A stretch of 64,000 bases of DNA from Sphingomonas elodea ATCC 31461 (lineage in GTDB: Bacteria > Pseudomonadota > Alphaproteobacteria > Sphingomonadales > Sphingomonadaceae), in assembly GCF_000226955.1 (NCBI RefSeq), contig NZ_AGFU01000016.1, positions 1-64,000 of the forward strand. The letters run 5' to 3'. The stretch's first letter is position 1, and every line of letters begins with the position of its first letter. Both the position numbers and the translations under genes were made by a program. Positions 8,223 through 17,022 of the stretch are shown here, piece by piece. Under the pieces are notes generated by a model. It searched no databases. It saw nothing but the letters and a program-made list of their open reading frames with translations, and had not been told where the DNA came from.

Positions 8223-8837
8223 ATGAATGATCAGGTTTCCCAGAGCTATGGCGCGGTCGCCGCGGCGAGCGACAGCGGCTGGCTGACCGCGTCCTTCGTG
8301 CTGATCGCGATCGGCATCGCGATGGCACTGTTCGTGCTGGTCTGGGGTGCGCGCCTTGCCGCACGCCGGCGGACGGCGCGTGCCGAACTCGCCGATCGGG
8401 GCGAGCTCAAGGTCGCCGATGCGCCCGAACCGATCGCGAGCCTGACGCCCCCGCCGAGCGCGCCCGAAGCGACGAACGCGGTGGCCGAGCCCGCGCCGCT
8501 TGCCGACGAACCGATCGCTGCCGCCGCCCCCGTCGCCGCGCCGAGCGCCGCGCTGGCCGCCGATACCAACGCCGCCTCCTCGCCTGCCGCCACCGCGGAA
8601 ACCGACGACCTGACCCGGCTGAAGGGCGTGGGCCCCAAGCTGGCGGCGCGGCTGAACGAGCTCGGCGTCACCCGCTTCGCCCAGCTCGCCGCGCTGGATG
8701 CCGATGCCGCCCAGGCGCTCGACGCACAGCTCGGCAGCTTTCAGGGCCGCATGACCCGCGACCGCTGGATCGAACAGGCTCGCTTCCTCGCCGCGGGCGA
8801 CAAGGCCGGATACGAGGCGGTGTTCGGCAAGCTCTGA
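8223..8837 (+). CDS. Membrane-anchored helix-hairpin-helix domain protein
   Basis: 204 residues. One transmembrane helix lies near the N-terminus (about residues 19-41, WLTASFVLIAIGIAMALFVL), followed by a long Ala/Pro/Glu linker and a C-terminal HhH-type domain with DLTRLKGVGPKLAARLNELG and then FAQLAALDADAAQALDAQLG. This C-terminal module is the same as that fused to some NuoE and ribosomal L21 proteins in alphaproteobacteria; its DNA-binding role there is not established. The ATG at 8223 is chosen because the upstream frame is not protein-like. It converges with the M20 hydrolase gene over a short hairpin. Confidence 0.8.
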   Translation: MNDQVSQSYGAVAAASDSGWLTASFVLIAIGIAMALFVLVWGARLAARRRTARAELADRGELKVADAPEPIASLTPPPSAPEATNAVAEPAPLADEPIAAAAPVAAPSAALAADTNAASSPAATAETDDLTRLKGVGPKLAARLNELGVTRFAQLAALDADAAQALDAQLGSFQGRMTRDRWIEQARFLAAGDKAGYEAVFGKL

Positions 8838-8849
8838 ACGCTGGATACG

Positions 8850-8867
8850 CCTCCCCTGGCGGGGAGG
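8850..8867. terminator. Short GC hairpin between convergent genes
   Basis: CCTCCCC / GGGGAGG with loop TGGC, followed by ATCGGG. It sits between two convergent stop codons (8837 and 8882), so it probably serves both strands. A near-identical hairpin followed by the same ATCGGG is at 19532-19550. Confidence 0.45.
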
Positions 8868-8881
8868 ATCGGGTGCCCCCG

Positions 8882-10198
8882 CTACCGCTTCAGGATATCC
8901 AGCGCCGCCGCCGTCATCGCCTCGGTCGCGGTGCTGACCACCGCCTCGGCATCGGGGGCCCATTCGGCACTGTGGAGCGACGGCAGGGTCGCCTTGCCGG
9001 CCTGCGCGGCATCCCATTTCGCCTTGGGCACGCCGCCCACCCAGAAGATCGTGCTCTGGATGCTCTGGTCGGCCAGCCAATAGCGGCTGAAATCCTCCCC
9101 GCCCATCACCGCCTTCTGCTCCACCACCCGATCCTTGCCGAAGCGTGTCGCGAAGAGCCCCTGCAGCCGGCCGGCGAGCGGCTGGGTGTTGAAGGTGGCG
9201 GGGGTGAATTCGTCCTTCACCTTCATCACCGGCATCCGGTCCTCCGGCACGCCCGCCGCGATCGCTTCGCCGCGCGCGATGCGGGCGATGCCGTCGAGCA
9301 GCTGCTGGCGCGATTCGGGGGTGAAGCTGCGCACGGTGAGCAGCATCGTCACGTCGTTGCCGATGATGTTGTGCTTCGATCCGCCATGGATCGCGCCCAC
9401 CGTGACCACCGCCGGCTGCTGCGGATCCATCTCGCGGCTGACCAGCGTCTGCAGCGTGGTGACGATCCGCGCGGCGAGCACGATCGGGTCCTTGGTGGTG
9501 TGCGGATAGGCGCCGTGGCCGCCCACCCCCTTCACCACCAGGTCGACCGAATCGACATTGGCGAGGGCATAGCCCGGCGTGATGCCGATCTGCCCGGCGG
9601 GCAGGCCGGCACTGTCGTGGAAGGCGAGCGCATAGGCCGGCTTGGGAAAGCGGGTGAACAGCCCGTCGTCGAGCATGTCCTTGGCGCCGCGCCCGCGCTC
9701 CTCGGCGGGCTGGGCGATCATCACCAGCGTGCCCTGCCACCGGTCGCGCATTGCGGCGAGGTTGCGCAGCGTGCCGACCCAGCTCGCCATGTGCGTGTCG
9801 TGCCCGCAGGCGTGCATCACGCCGCTCTCGATGCCCTCGTCCGTGGTCGCGCGGACCTTGGAGGCGAAGGGGAGGCCGGTATTCTCGACCACCGGCAGCC
9901 CGTCCATGTCCGCGCGGATCAGCAGCACCGGGCCGGGACCGTTGTGCAGGACCGCGACGACGCCGGTGCCGCCCACCTTCTCGGTGACCTCATAGCCCGC
10001 CTCGCGCGCGGCCGCCGCCATCTTGGCTGCGGTCTTCACCTCGTGCAGGCTGAGTTCGGGATTGGCGTGGAGGTCGCGGTAGAGCGCCATCAGCTGCGGC
10101 ATCGCCCTCGCCGTCGCCTCGCGCACGGGATCGGCGGCGGCAGCAGCGGCAGGCGTGCCGAGGCTCATTGCCCCGGCCAGCAGGAAAGACGTGAACAT
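8882..10198 (-). CDS. M20-family metal-dependent amidohydrolase, exported
   Basis: 438 residues. A signal peptide (FLLAGAMSLGTPAAAAAA) precedes a M20 peptidase fold. Metal-ligand motifs are visible: HACGHDTHMA, the PAEERGRGA glutamate pair, and a late MGGEDFSRY. The dimerisation domain begins at GVGGHGAYPH. The closest families are hippurate hydrolase / N-acyl-L-amino acid amidohydrolase; it probably hydrolyses N-acyl amino acids in the periplasm. ATG at 10198 has AGGGGG upstream. It is 54 bases downstream of the DUF4893 gene on the same strand, possibly part of that operon. Confidence 0.92.
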   Translation of the reverse strand: MFTSFLLAGAMSLGTPAAAAAADPVREATARAMPQLMALYRDLHANPELSLHEVKTAAKMAAAAREAGYEVTEKVGGTGVVAVLHNGPGPVLLIRADMDGLPVVENTGLPFASKVRATTDEGIESGVMHACGHDTHMASWVGTLRNLAAMRDRWQGTLVMIAQPAEERGRGAKDMLDDGLFTRFPKPAYALAFHDSAGLPAGQIGITPGYALANVDSVDLVVKGVGGHGAYPHTTKDPIVLAARIVTTLQTLVSREMDPQQPAVVTVGAIHGGSKHNIIGNDVTMLLTVRSFTPESRQQLLDGIARIARGEAIAAGVPEDRMPVMKVKDEFTPATFNTQPLAGRLQGLFATRFGKDRVVEQKAVMGGEDFSRYWLADQSIQSTIFWVGGVPKAKWDAAQAGKATLPSLHSAEWAPDAEAVVSTATEAMTAAALDILKR

Positions 10199-10251
10199 GA
10201 GGCCCCCTTGTCGATCATCGGGGGCGAGTGTCCTGCCTCGCCGCCCGCGTG

Positions 10252-10878
10252 TCAAACCGCGGGCACCATCTCGATCAAATCCAGCTTGGATTCGAATGCC
10301 GGGAACGGCAGCACCAGCCGCCAGCGCTTTTCGCCGATGCGCTCCGCATAACCGATCAGATCGCGCTTGTTGTCGAGCCCGTAGCGGAGCGGCGCCGCAT
10401 CGTCGCCGACCTCCAGCGTGCCGATGAAGGCGACGCGCGCCTTCACGTCCGGGAACAGGTTGCCGTCCGGTCGCTGCACGCCGCCTTCGAGGCGAAAGTG
10501 GCGGACCTGACCGTCCTCGCCGAGCATGCAGGGGCGCCAGTCGTAGCGGACGATCGCGCTGACTGCGGTGCCGCCCCCGCCGAGCTTGAAGGTGCGGCAA
10601 CGATAGCTGCCGGCCGGCGGCATCGCGTCGGCCAGCGCGCGATCGGGATCGAACAGCGCAGGGTCGCCGTCGATCAGCGCCGAATCGGCGGCGCGGGCGA
10701 GGGGCAGCGCCTCGCTCCACGCCTTGCGCCAGTTGCGCAGCTTCTCGCGGTCCACGTCGGTCGCCACGCGGCGCCAGTTGACGCTGGCGTCCATCACGGG
10801 CGACGTGGCCTCACGGTAGACGCTGCAGCCCGCCAGCGCCGCACCCAGCCCGATGGCGACGAACGCGCGCAGCATCAT
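10252..10878 (-). CDS. DUF4893-type lipoprotein (copy 2)
   Basis: 208 residues, with a lipoprotein signal (AALAGC, Cys18). It shares the NWRRVATDVDREKL / WRKAWSEAL helices and the AGSYRCRTFKL strand with the protein at 4803-5468, and ends EKRWRLVLPFPAF...LDLIEMVPAV. Function is unknown. The start at 10878 is fixed by an ATGA overlap with the stop of the 3-hydroxybutyrate dehydrogenase gene, which means translational coupling and one transcript. The context suggests an envelope protein expressed with lipid or storage-polymer catabolism, which is inference only. Confidence 0.85.
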   Translation of the reverse strand: MMLRAFVAIGLGAALAGCSVYREATSPVMDASVNWRRVATDVDREKLRNWRKAWSEALPLARAADSALIDGDPALFDPDRALADAMPPAGSYRCRTFKLGGGGTAVSAIVRYDWRPCMLGEDGQVRHFRLEGGVQRPDGNLFPDVKARVAFIGTLEVGDDAAPLRYGLDNKRDLIGYAERIGEKRWRLVLPFPAFESKLDLIEMVPAV

Positions 10879-11666
10879 GCGGCGGTCCAGCCGCCGTCGA
10901 TCGAATAGTTCGATCCGGTGATCTGCGCGGCCTCGTCGCGGCACAGGAACACGGCCAGCGCCGCGACCTGCTCGGGCAGCACGAACTGCTTGGTCGGCTG
11001 GGCATCGAGCAGCACGTCGTTGATCACCTGCTCGCGGGTCAGCCCGCGCGTCTTCATCGTGTCGGGGATCTGGTTCTCGACCAGCGGCGTCCAGACATAG
11101 CCGGGCGAGATGCAGTTCACCGTGATGCCGTGCGTCGCCACTTCCAGCGCCGCCGTCTTGGTGAGGCCGGCAAGGCCGTGCTTGGCGGCGACGTACGCCG
11201 CCTTGTTCGGGCTGGCGACCAGGCTGTGCGCGCTGGCGGTGGAGATGATCCGGCCCCATTTCCGCGCCTTCATGCCGGGAATCGCCGCGCGCATCAGGTG
11301 GAAGGTCGAGCTGAGGTTGATCGCCAGGATCGCGTCCCACTTCTCGATCGGGAATTCGTCGATCGGGGCGACGTGCTGGATGCCGGCGTTGGAAATCGCG
11401 ATGTCGACCGCGCCGAATTCGGCCTCGGCACGCGCGACCATGGCGGCGATCTGGTCCGGCTTGGTCATGTCGGCCGCGTCGTAGAGCGCCTTGCCGCCGC
11501 TGGCCTCGGCCAGCGCCGCGCGCTCCTTCTCGATCGCCTCTGCATCGCCGAAGCCGTTGATCAGCACGTTCGCGCCTTCGGCCGCCAGCGCCTTGGCATA
11601 AGCGAGGCCGATGCCCGAGGTGGACCCGGTGACGATCGCGGACTTGCCCTTGAGGAACATCGGCAT
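10875..11666 (-). CDS. bdhA: 3-hydroxybutyrate dehydrogenase
   Basis: 263-residue short-chain dehydrogenase. It has the NAD motif TGSTSGIG at the N-terminus, NAG at about residue 94, the catalytic STASAHS serine, and YVAAK (Tyr/Lys), and the HLM and HGLAGLTK segments characteristic of D-3-hydroxybutyrate dehydrogenases. It interconverts 3-hydroxybutyrate and acetoacetate using NAD. The first ATG is 11666; the ORF starts 9 bases after the patatin stop codon. It forms an operon with the patatin gene upstream and the DUF4893 lipoprotein downstream. Confidence 0.9.
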   Translation of the reverse strand: MPMFLKGKSAIVTGSTSGIGLAYAKALAAEGANVLINGFGDAEAIEKERAALAEASGGKALYDAADMTKPDQIAAMVARAEAEFGAVDIAISNAGIQHVAPIDEFPIEKWDAILAINLSSTFHLMRAAIPGMKARKWGRIISTASAHSLVASPNKAAYVAAKHGLAGLTKTAALEVATHGITVNCISPGYVWTPLVENQIPDTMKTRGLTREQVINDVLLDAQPTKQFVLPEQVAALAVFLCRDEAAQITGSNYSIDGGWTAA

Positions 11667-11675
11667 ACTCCCTTG

Positions 11676-12824
11676 TTAACGCTGGGTGAGATCGAAGGCG
11701 GCGGTCTTGCCGTCGAGGATGTTCTGCGCGACGAGGCGGCTATTGGCCATGGTCTCGGCCACCGCCATGCGGCCGGCCTCCCAATGCTCGCGCATCGTGC
11801 GCGTGGAAAATTCGAAATCGCGCGATCCACCTTCCCAGATCTTCGCGCGGTAGATCAGCTGGACGACATTGACCGGATGCTCCGTCACAAGGTCGCGCAC
11901 GGCCTTCACTTCCGGCTCGTCGGCGATGTGCGCGGGCAACTTGTCGAGCAACGCCTTCACCGTCTCGCGCGCCTTGCGGATGCGCAGCCGCTCGTCGGAA
12001 ATGGCGCGGGTGCGGCTGGAGAAGCGAATTTCCTTCTCGCGGCCCATCACGTCCATGATCGTGCGCGGCAGTTCGTTCTCGGCGGGAAACAGGTCGACCT
12101 GGAAGACGAGCATCTCGGCCTCCTGCCGATCGAGGACATGGGTAAGTGGGGTATTGGAGACGAGTCCCCCGTCCCAATACCAGCAGCCGTCGATCTCGAC
12201 CGGCGGCAGCCCGGGCGGCAACGCACCAGACGCCATGATGTGCCGCGCGTCGATGCGTTCGTCGCGCGTGTCGAAATAGCGGAAGTTGCCGCTGTGCAGA
12301 TTGACCGCGCCGACCGACAGCCGGACGGGCCCCTCGTTGAGCAGGTCCCAGTCGATCAGCCGGTCCAGCGTCTCGTGCAGGGGGCTGGTATCGTAGAAGC
12401 TCAGCGCGCCGGGCGTGCCCGGCACCGCGAAGGCCGGCGGAATCGGGCGCGGGCGGAAAAAGCCGGGCACCCCGCCGAGAATCACCGCGCCGGCGGACCA
12501 TTCATGGGCGATCTCGCGCAGCTGGTCGTTCATCGGGAGCGGCACATCGGGGAGCGCCGAGGTCACCTGCTCCCAAAAGGCACGGATCGCCCCTAGCCGC
12601 TTCTCGGGCGGGTTGCCGGCGAACAGCGCGGCGTTGACCGCGCCGATCGAAATGCCGGCGACCCAGTCGACCTCGATATCGGCGGTGGCGAGTTCCTCGA
12701 TCACCCCGGCCTGGAAGCTGCCCAGCGCCCCGCCCCCCTGCAGCACCAGCGCGACGGTATCCGGCAGCGGCATGCCGGGTGCGGCATGGCGGCGGCGGTG
12801 CGGGCGGGACTCGGCATCGGCCAT
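11676..12824 (-). CDS. Patatin-like phospholipase family protein
   Basis: About 382 residues. The patatin fold is shown by the oxyanion-hole GGGALGSFQAGV, the nucleophile motif GISIG (Ser), and the partner aspartate in WDGGLVSNTPL. The usual reaction is acyl-ester hydrolysis of lipids. Close linkage to 3-hydroxybutyrate dehydrogenase fits a role in degrading polyhydroxybutyrate or lipid; this is inference. The start is uncertain: ATG 12824 is used, an ATG at 12848 and one before LPDTVALVLQ (about 12774) are alternatives, and none has a strong ribosome site. No signal peptide is visible. Confidence 0.87.
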   Translation of the reverse strand: MADAESRPHRRRHAAPGMPLPDTVALVLQGGGALGSFQAGVIEELATADIEVDWVAGISIGAVNAALFAGNPPEKRLGAIRAFWEQVTSALPDVPLPMNDQLREIAHEWSAGAVILGGVPGFFRPRPIPPAFAVPGTPGALSFYDTSPLHETLDRLIDWDLLNEGPVRLSVGAVNLHSGNFRYFDTRDERIDARHIMASGALPPGLPPVEIDGCWYWDGGLVSNTPLTHVLDRQEAEMLVFQVDLFPAENELPRTIMDVMGREKEIRFSSRTRAISDERLRIRKARETVKALLDKLPAHIADEPEVKAVRDLVTEHPVNVVQLIYRAKIWEGGSRDFEFSTRTMREHWEAGRMAVAETMANSRLVAQNILDGKTAAFDLTQR

Positions 12825-12939
12825 GGCGAGGGATGTGGCGCATCCCATGCTGCGGAGCAATACGGCCCTTCGCAGAAGCACGTGCAACGCAAGGCGCGTT
12901 GGCGCATTGTCACGGCCAAGCAACCAAAGGGGAGGCCCG

Positions 12940-13836
12940 ATGCGGCTCGACGATCTCGATCCTACCGACAATGCCCGCGACCTGGGCTCGGGCGGCGGTG
13001 GCGGCGGTTTTCCGCTGCTCGGGCTGCTGCCGATGTTCCTCGGGCGCGGCATGGGCTGCGGCGGCATCGTGCTGATCGGCATCATCGCACTGGTCATGTT
13101 CGGCCTGGGCGGCGGTGGCGGCATGCTGGGCCAGAGCGGCGGCGGCGGCACGGCAGGTCGCTCCCCCACCGCGGGGCAGTCGGGCCAGCAGGTCTGCCGC
13201 GTCAACGAACGCCGGCTGGAGGCGTGCCGGGTCATGCGCAGCACCGATCTTACCTGGGAGAAGATCTTCCAGGAAATGGGCCGCAGCGACTACAAGCCGG
13301 CGACGATCAACTTCTTCAAGGGCGGCGCGAACACGGGCTGCGGCGCGGCCAGCTCGGCCGTCGGCCCCTTCTACTGCCCGAGCGACGACGGCGTGTATAT
13401 CGACACGACCTTCTTCGACGATCTGCAGAACCGCTTCGGCGCCAAGGGCGACTTCGCCCGCGATTACGTGATCGCACACGAGATGGGCCACCACATCCAG
13501 GACCTGCTCGGCACCTCGTCCGAAGTGTCGCGCGCGCAGGCCCAGGCGAGCAAGACCGAGGGCAATCGCCTTTCGGTGAAACTGGAGCTGCAGGCCGATT
13601 GCTACGCCGGCGTCTGGGCCGCGCGCAATCGCGACCGGCTGGAGCCGGGCGATATCGAGGAAGGCATGACCGCCGCCAACGCGATCGGCGACGACACCCT
13701 CCAGCGCGAGGCGCAAGGAACGGTGGTGCCGGACAGCTTCACCCATGGCAGCTCGGCCCAGCGCAAGGCATGGCTGAAGCGCGGGCTGGATACGGGCGAC
13801 CCCCGCCGGTGCGACACCTTCAGCGCTGCCCAGTGA
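12940..13836 (+). CDS. Neutral zinc metallopeptidase (YpfJ family)
   Basis: 298 residues. A Gly-rich N-terminus and a single membrane segment (about residues 41-59, GGIVLIGIIALVMFGLG) precede a peptidase domain with the zinc site HEMGHH and a downstream ELQADCYAGVWA glutamate motif, the pattern of the YpfJ / neutral zinc metallopeptidase family. It is probably membrane-anchored; substrates are unknown. ATG at 12940 follows GGGGAGGCCC. The gene is divergent from the patatin operon. Confidence 0.9.
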   Translation: MRLDDLDPTDNARDLGSGGGGGGFPLLGLLPMFLGRGMGCGGIVLIGIIALVMFGLGGGGGMLGQSGGGGTAGRSPTAGQSGQQVCRVNERRLEACRVMRSTDLTWEKIFQEMGRSDYKPATINFFKGGANTGCGAASSAVGPFYCPSDDGVYIDTTFFDDLQNRFGAKGDFARDYVIAHEMGHHIQDLLGTSSEVSRAQAQASKTEGNRLSVKLELQADCYAGVWAARNRDRLEPGDIEEGMTAANAIGDDTLQREAQGTVVPDSFTHGSSAQRKAWLKRGLDTGDPRRCDTFSAAQ

Positions 13837-13892
13837 ACGTTACTTGACGTAAACCCCCGGCCGCTATTGGATGGCGGCCAAAGGGAGATATG

Positions 13893-14978
13893 ATGACTCA
13901 ACAGCACGAGCGCGGTGCGTTCGAATTCACCGGCTCGTGGCGGGAATATGCCCCGATCGCCTTCACCAACCTGCTGCTGACAATCGTCACGCTGGGCATC
14001 TACAATTTCTGGGCGCGTACCCGCACCCGGCAATATCTGTGGAGCCGCACCCGCTTCATCGACGATCGGCTGGAATGGACCGGCACCGGCGGCGAGCTGA
14101 TGCTCGGCTATGTCATGGTCGTGCTGGTGTTCTTCCTGCCGCTCGCCGCGATCCAGTTCGTGATGGGCGGGCTGGTGATGCGCGGCACCCCGGCAGCGGC
14201 AGGCGCGGCGTTCCTGCTGGCCATGTTGTTCTACCTCGCGGTGCTGGGACTGGGCGGCGTCGCGATCTTCCGGGCGCTCCGCTACCGGCTGAGCCGCACC
14301 TACTGGCACGGTATTCGCGGCGGCAGCGACGACCAGGGTTTCCGCTATGGCCTGTCCTATCTCTGGCGGACGATGCTGGGCGGGATCGCCTTCGGCCTGC
14401 TGGTGCCCTGGGCGCTGGTGACCTTGTGGAACAAGCGCTGGAACGCGATGAGCTTCGGCCCCCATCGCTTCGTCGCCACCGCCAGCTCGGACGGGCTGAT
14501 GGGCCGCTACCTGCTCTATTATCTCCTCCCGATCGCGCTGGTCGTACTCGGCGTGATTGCGGGCGTGGCGGCAGCGGCAACCGCGCGCAATCCTGCCGAG
14601 CTGACCCAAGGCTATCAGGTCGGGCTGTTCTTCTTCGGCTTCTACCTGATCTTTTTCGTACTGCTCGGCCTCGTCTCGCTTTACTTCTACGCGGCCTATT
14701 TCCGGCAGGTGATCGCCGGACTGTCGCTCGGCAATCTCGAATTCGAGTTCACCGCCCGTACCGGCGACTGGCTGAAGCTGATGCTCGGCACCTTCGCGCT
14801 GGTGGTGTGCACGCTCGGCATCGGATCGGTATTCATCGCCTATCGCAACTGGGCGTTCTTCGTCCGCCACCTGCGGGCCTATGGCACGCTGGATCTGGAC
14901 CAGTTCACCCAATCGACCACGCGCGCGCCCGGCCAGGGCGAGGGGCTGTTCGACAGCCTCGACATGGGCGCCTTCTGA
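13893..14978 (+). CDS. YjgN/DUF898 family membrane protein
   Basis: 361 residues with about six to eight hydrophobic segments. The N-terminus FEFTGSWREYAPIAFTNLLLTIVTLGIYNFWARTRTRQYLWSRT is typical of DUF898, and the motif recurs internally (GHRFVATAS..., RTYWHGIRGG), reflecting an internal repeat. Function is unknown. Two adjacent ATGs exist at 13890 and 13893; GGGAG at 13883-13887 favours the latter. The gene is followed after 12 bases by a metallopeptidase gene, and DUF898-M48 gene pairs are common, so the two likely act together at the membrane. Confidence 0.88.
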   Translation: MTQQHERGAFEFTGSWREYAPIAFTNLLLTIVTLGIYNFWARTRTRQYLWSRTRFIDDRLEWTGTGGELMLGYVMVVLVFFLPLAAIQFVMGGLVMRGTPAAAGAAFLLAMLFYLAVLGLGGVAIFRALRYRLSRTYWHGIRGGSDDQGFRYGLSYLWRTMLGGIAFGLLVPWALVTLWNKRWNAMSFGPHRFVATASSDGLMGRYLLYYLLPIALVVLGVIAGVAAAATARNPAELTQGYQVGLFFFGFYLIFFVLLGLVSLYFYAAYFRQVIAGLSLGNLEFEFTARTGDWLKLMLGTFALVVCTLGIGSVFIAYRNWAFFVRHLRAYGTLDLDQFTQSTTRAPGQGEGLFDSLDMGAF

Positions 14979-14990
14979 GGAGAGCGGACG

Positions 14991-16058
14991 GTGGAAACGC
15001 GCGTCTGGCATTATGATGGCCGCAGCGGCGAGCGGCGCATGCCGATCATCGCCCTTACCGCCGACCAGCGGCACTTCGTCCTCGAAGGCGACGGCGCCGA
15101 TCCGGGACCGTATGCCTTCACCGATCTGAAGCCGCACGGCACGTCGCACCACGAGCGGGCCTTCGGCCTGAAGGGGCGGCCGGGCTGGCGGATCACCTTC
15201 CTCGAGTTTCCGCCCTCCGAGATCGCGGTGCAGCTGCCCAAGCAGGGCCGCTACGGCCGCTGGATCGATCGGTTCGGCCTGTGGCGCTCGGTCGGCGTGC
15301 TGGCGGTCCTCGCCGCGCTGGTGGTGGCGGTCACGCTCAAGCTGCCGCCGTTGATCGCCCGGCTGATCCCGCAATCCATGGAACAGCGCATGGGCCGGCT
15401 GATGGTCGGCAACATGGGCGCCTATGCCTGTACCACGCCGGAGGGCGAGGCGGCGCTGAAGGCGCTCGCCGCGCGCCTGCGTCAGGGGGACGGCATCACG
15501 ATCCGGGTCGTCAACGCGCAGATGGTCAACGCGGTCGCCTTTCCGGGCGGGCAGGTGGTGCTGTTCGACGGATTGATCCAGAACGCCCAGTCGCCGGACG
15601 AAGTAGCGGGCGTGCTCGCCCATGAACTCGGCCATGTCGCGCATCGCGACGGGATGGAATCACTGGTCCGCCAATATGGCCTCAGCCTGCTGCTCGGCGG
15701 GTTCGACAGCAACATCAGCGGCTATGGCAACGCGCTGCTCAACGCGCGCTATTCGCGCAAGACGGAAGCCGGGGCGGACGGCTATGCGATCGGCCACCTG
15801 CAGGCGGCCAACGTCTCGCCCCGCCCCACCGCCGCGCTGTTCGCGCGCCTTGCCAAGCAGGACGAGCAGTCGGGCAATGCCGGGCTGCTGCTCAACTACC
15901 TGTCCTCGCACCCGCTCTCGTCGGCCCGCGAGCAGCGTTTCGCCGCGAGCGCGGTGAAGGGGGCGGCCTACACGCCGTCGCTGACCCCGTCGCAGTGGCA
16001 GGCGCTGCGCAAGATGTGCGCAGACGGCCCGCCCGCTCCGACGGGCATCAACTTCTAG
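14991..16058 (+). CDS. M48-family membrane metallopeptidase
   Basis: 355 residues, GTG start at 14991 with GAGGAGAGC upstream. One transmembrane segment (near LWRSVGVLAVLAALVVAVTLKL) precedes a M48 domain with HELGHVAHRDG, an E-rich partner motif (TEAGADGYAIGHL) and a C-terminal HPLSSAREQRFA segment. It is a HtpX/Oma1-like protease, probably periplasm-facing. It is the second gene of the DUF898-M48 pair. Its stop codon overlaps, on the opposite strand, the stop of a very small gene. Confidence 0.9.
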   Translation: METRVWHYDGRSGERRMPIIALTADQRHFVLEGDGADPGPYAFTDLKPHGTSHHERAFGLKGRPGWRITFLEFPPSEIAVQLPKQGRYGRWIDRFGLWRSVGVLAVLAALVVAVTLKLPPLIARLIPQSMEQRMGRLMVGNMGAYACTTPEGEAALKALAARLRQGDGITIRVVNAQMVNAVAFPGGQVVLFDGLIQNAQSPDEVAGVLAHELGHVAHRDGMESLVRQYGLSLLLGGFDSNISGYGNALLNARYSRKTEAGADGYAIGHLQAANVSPRPTAALFARLAKQDEQSGNAGLLLNYLSSHPLSSAREQRFAASAVKGAAYTPSLTPSQWQALRKMCADGPPAPTGINF

Positions 16059-16189
16059 GCGAGCAGCGCCAGCAACCTGCCCGCCAGCACCGACAGGCCG
16101 GAGACGGCAATGGCGGCGCCGAAGGCGAGCTGTGTGCCGGGGACGAACCGGCGGACCGGCAGGGCGATGGCTTTTTCTACCGTACTCAT
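16055..16189 (-). CDS. 44-residue hydrophobic small protein
   Basis: Begins MSTVEKAIALPVRRFVPGTQ and continues LAFGAAIAVSGLSVLAGRLLALLA, an amphipathic N-terminus plus one membrane helix. Upstream AGGAGCAGGG gives a plausible ribosome site. Its stop codon overlaps the stop codon of the M48 gene tail to tail. The composition looks like a true small membrane protein, but no family is recognised, and a chance frame in GC-rich DNA is possible. Confidence 0.5.
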   Translation of the reverse strand: MSTVEKAIALPVRRFVPGTQLAFGAAIAVSGLSVLAGRLLALLA

Positions 16190-16296
16190 GCGCGCACCCT
16201 GCTCCTGTTCGTCGAGATTGTCCTGCGATCAATCCCGATCGCAGTGATCGGTTCCGTCGCTGGCGATATGCGGGTGGAGCCGCTACACGCTGGGCC

Positions 16297-17022
16297 ATGA
16301 CCAGCCTGGCCCATCACCACAGCCCCGGCGCCCAGCCGACCATCGTCTTCCTGCCCGGGTATCGCTCCGACATGCAGGGATCGAAGGTGCTGGCGCTCGA
16401 GGCTTGGGCCCGCGAGCGCGGCCAGGCGTTCCTCCGCTTCGATTATCATGGCTGCGGCGAAAGCCCCGGCGCCTTCGAGGACCAGACGCTGGCCAGCTGG
16501 CGCGACGACGCGCTCGCGATGATCGACACGCTGGTCGAAGGGCCGGTGGTGCTGGTCGGGTCCTCGATGGGCGGCTGGCTGATGCTGCTGGTGGCCAGGG
16601 CGCGGCCCGAGCGGGTGGTAGGCTTGGTCGGCATCGCCGCCGCGCCCGACTTCACCGACTGGGGCTTCACCGCGGAGGAGAAGCGCGTCCTCGCCGAACA
16701 GGGCCGGCTGGAGCAGCCCAGCGCCTATTCGGACGAGCCGATGGTCACCACCCGCGCCTTCTGGGACTCGGGCGAGGCGAATCGCGTGCTCGACGCGCCC
16801 CTCGCCTTCGACGGCCCGGTCCGCCTGCTCCAGGGCCAGTGCGACGAGGAGGTGCCGTGGGAACTGGCGCTGCGCATCGCCGCCAACCTCCGTTCAGAGA
16901 AGGTCCAGACATGGATCGTCAAGGACGGAAATCACCGCCTGTCACGCGACGGCGATATGCGCCTGCTGCTCCGTGCTGTTGAGGACGTCCTGACCGAATG
17001 CTGCTCCCCCTCCTCCTGCTGA
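16297..17022 (+). CDS. Alpha/beta hydrolase
   Basis: 241 residues. The nucleophile elbow GSSMGG, the HG-like oxyanion stretch (VFLPGYRSDM), Asp in LLQGQCDEEVPW and the catalytic His in DGNHRLS are visible; the layout resembles the ABHD10/ palmitoyl-thioesterase-like hydrolases. A cytoplasmic (thio)esterase is likely; substrate unknown. The ATG at 16297 is chosen because the upstream in-frame region is not protein-like. Its end overlaps the start of the TPR gene by 25 bases, so the two are translated from one message. Confidence 0.88.
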   Translation: MTSLAHHHSPGAQPTIVFLPGYRSDMQGSKVLALEAWARERGQAFLRFDYHGCGESPGAFEDQTLASWRDDALAMIDTLVEGPVVLVGSSMGGWLMLLVARARPERVVGLVGIAAAPDFTDWGFTAEEKRVLAEQGRLEQPSAYSDEPMVTTRAFWDSGEANRVLDAPLAFDGPVRLLQGQCDEEVPWELALRIAANLRSEKVQTWIVKDGNHRLSRDGDMRLLLRAVEDVLTECCSPSSC

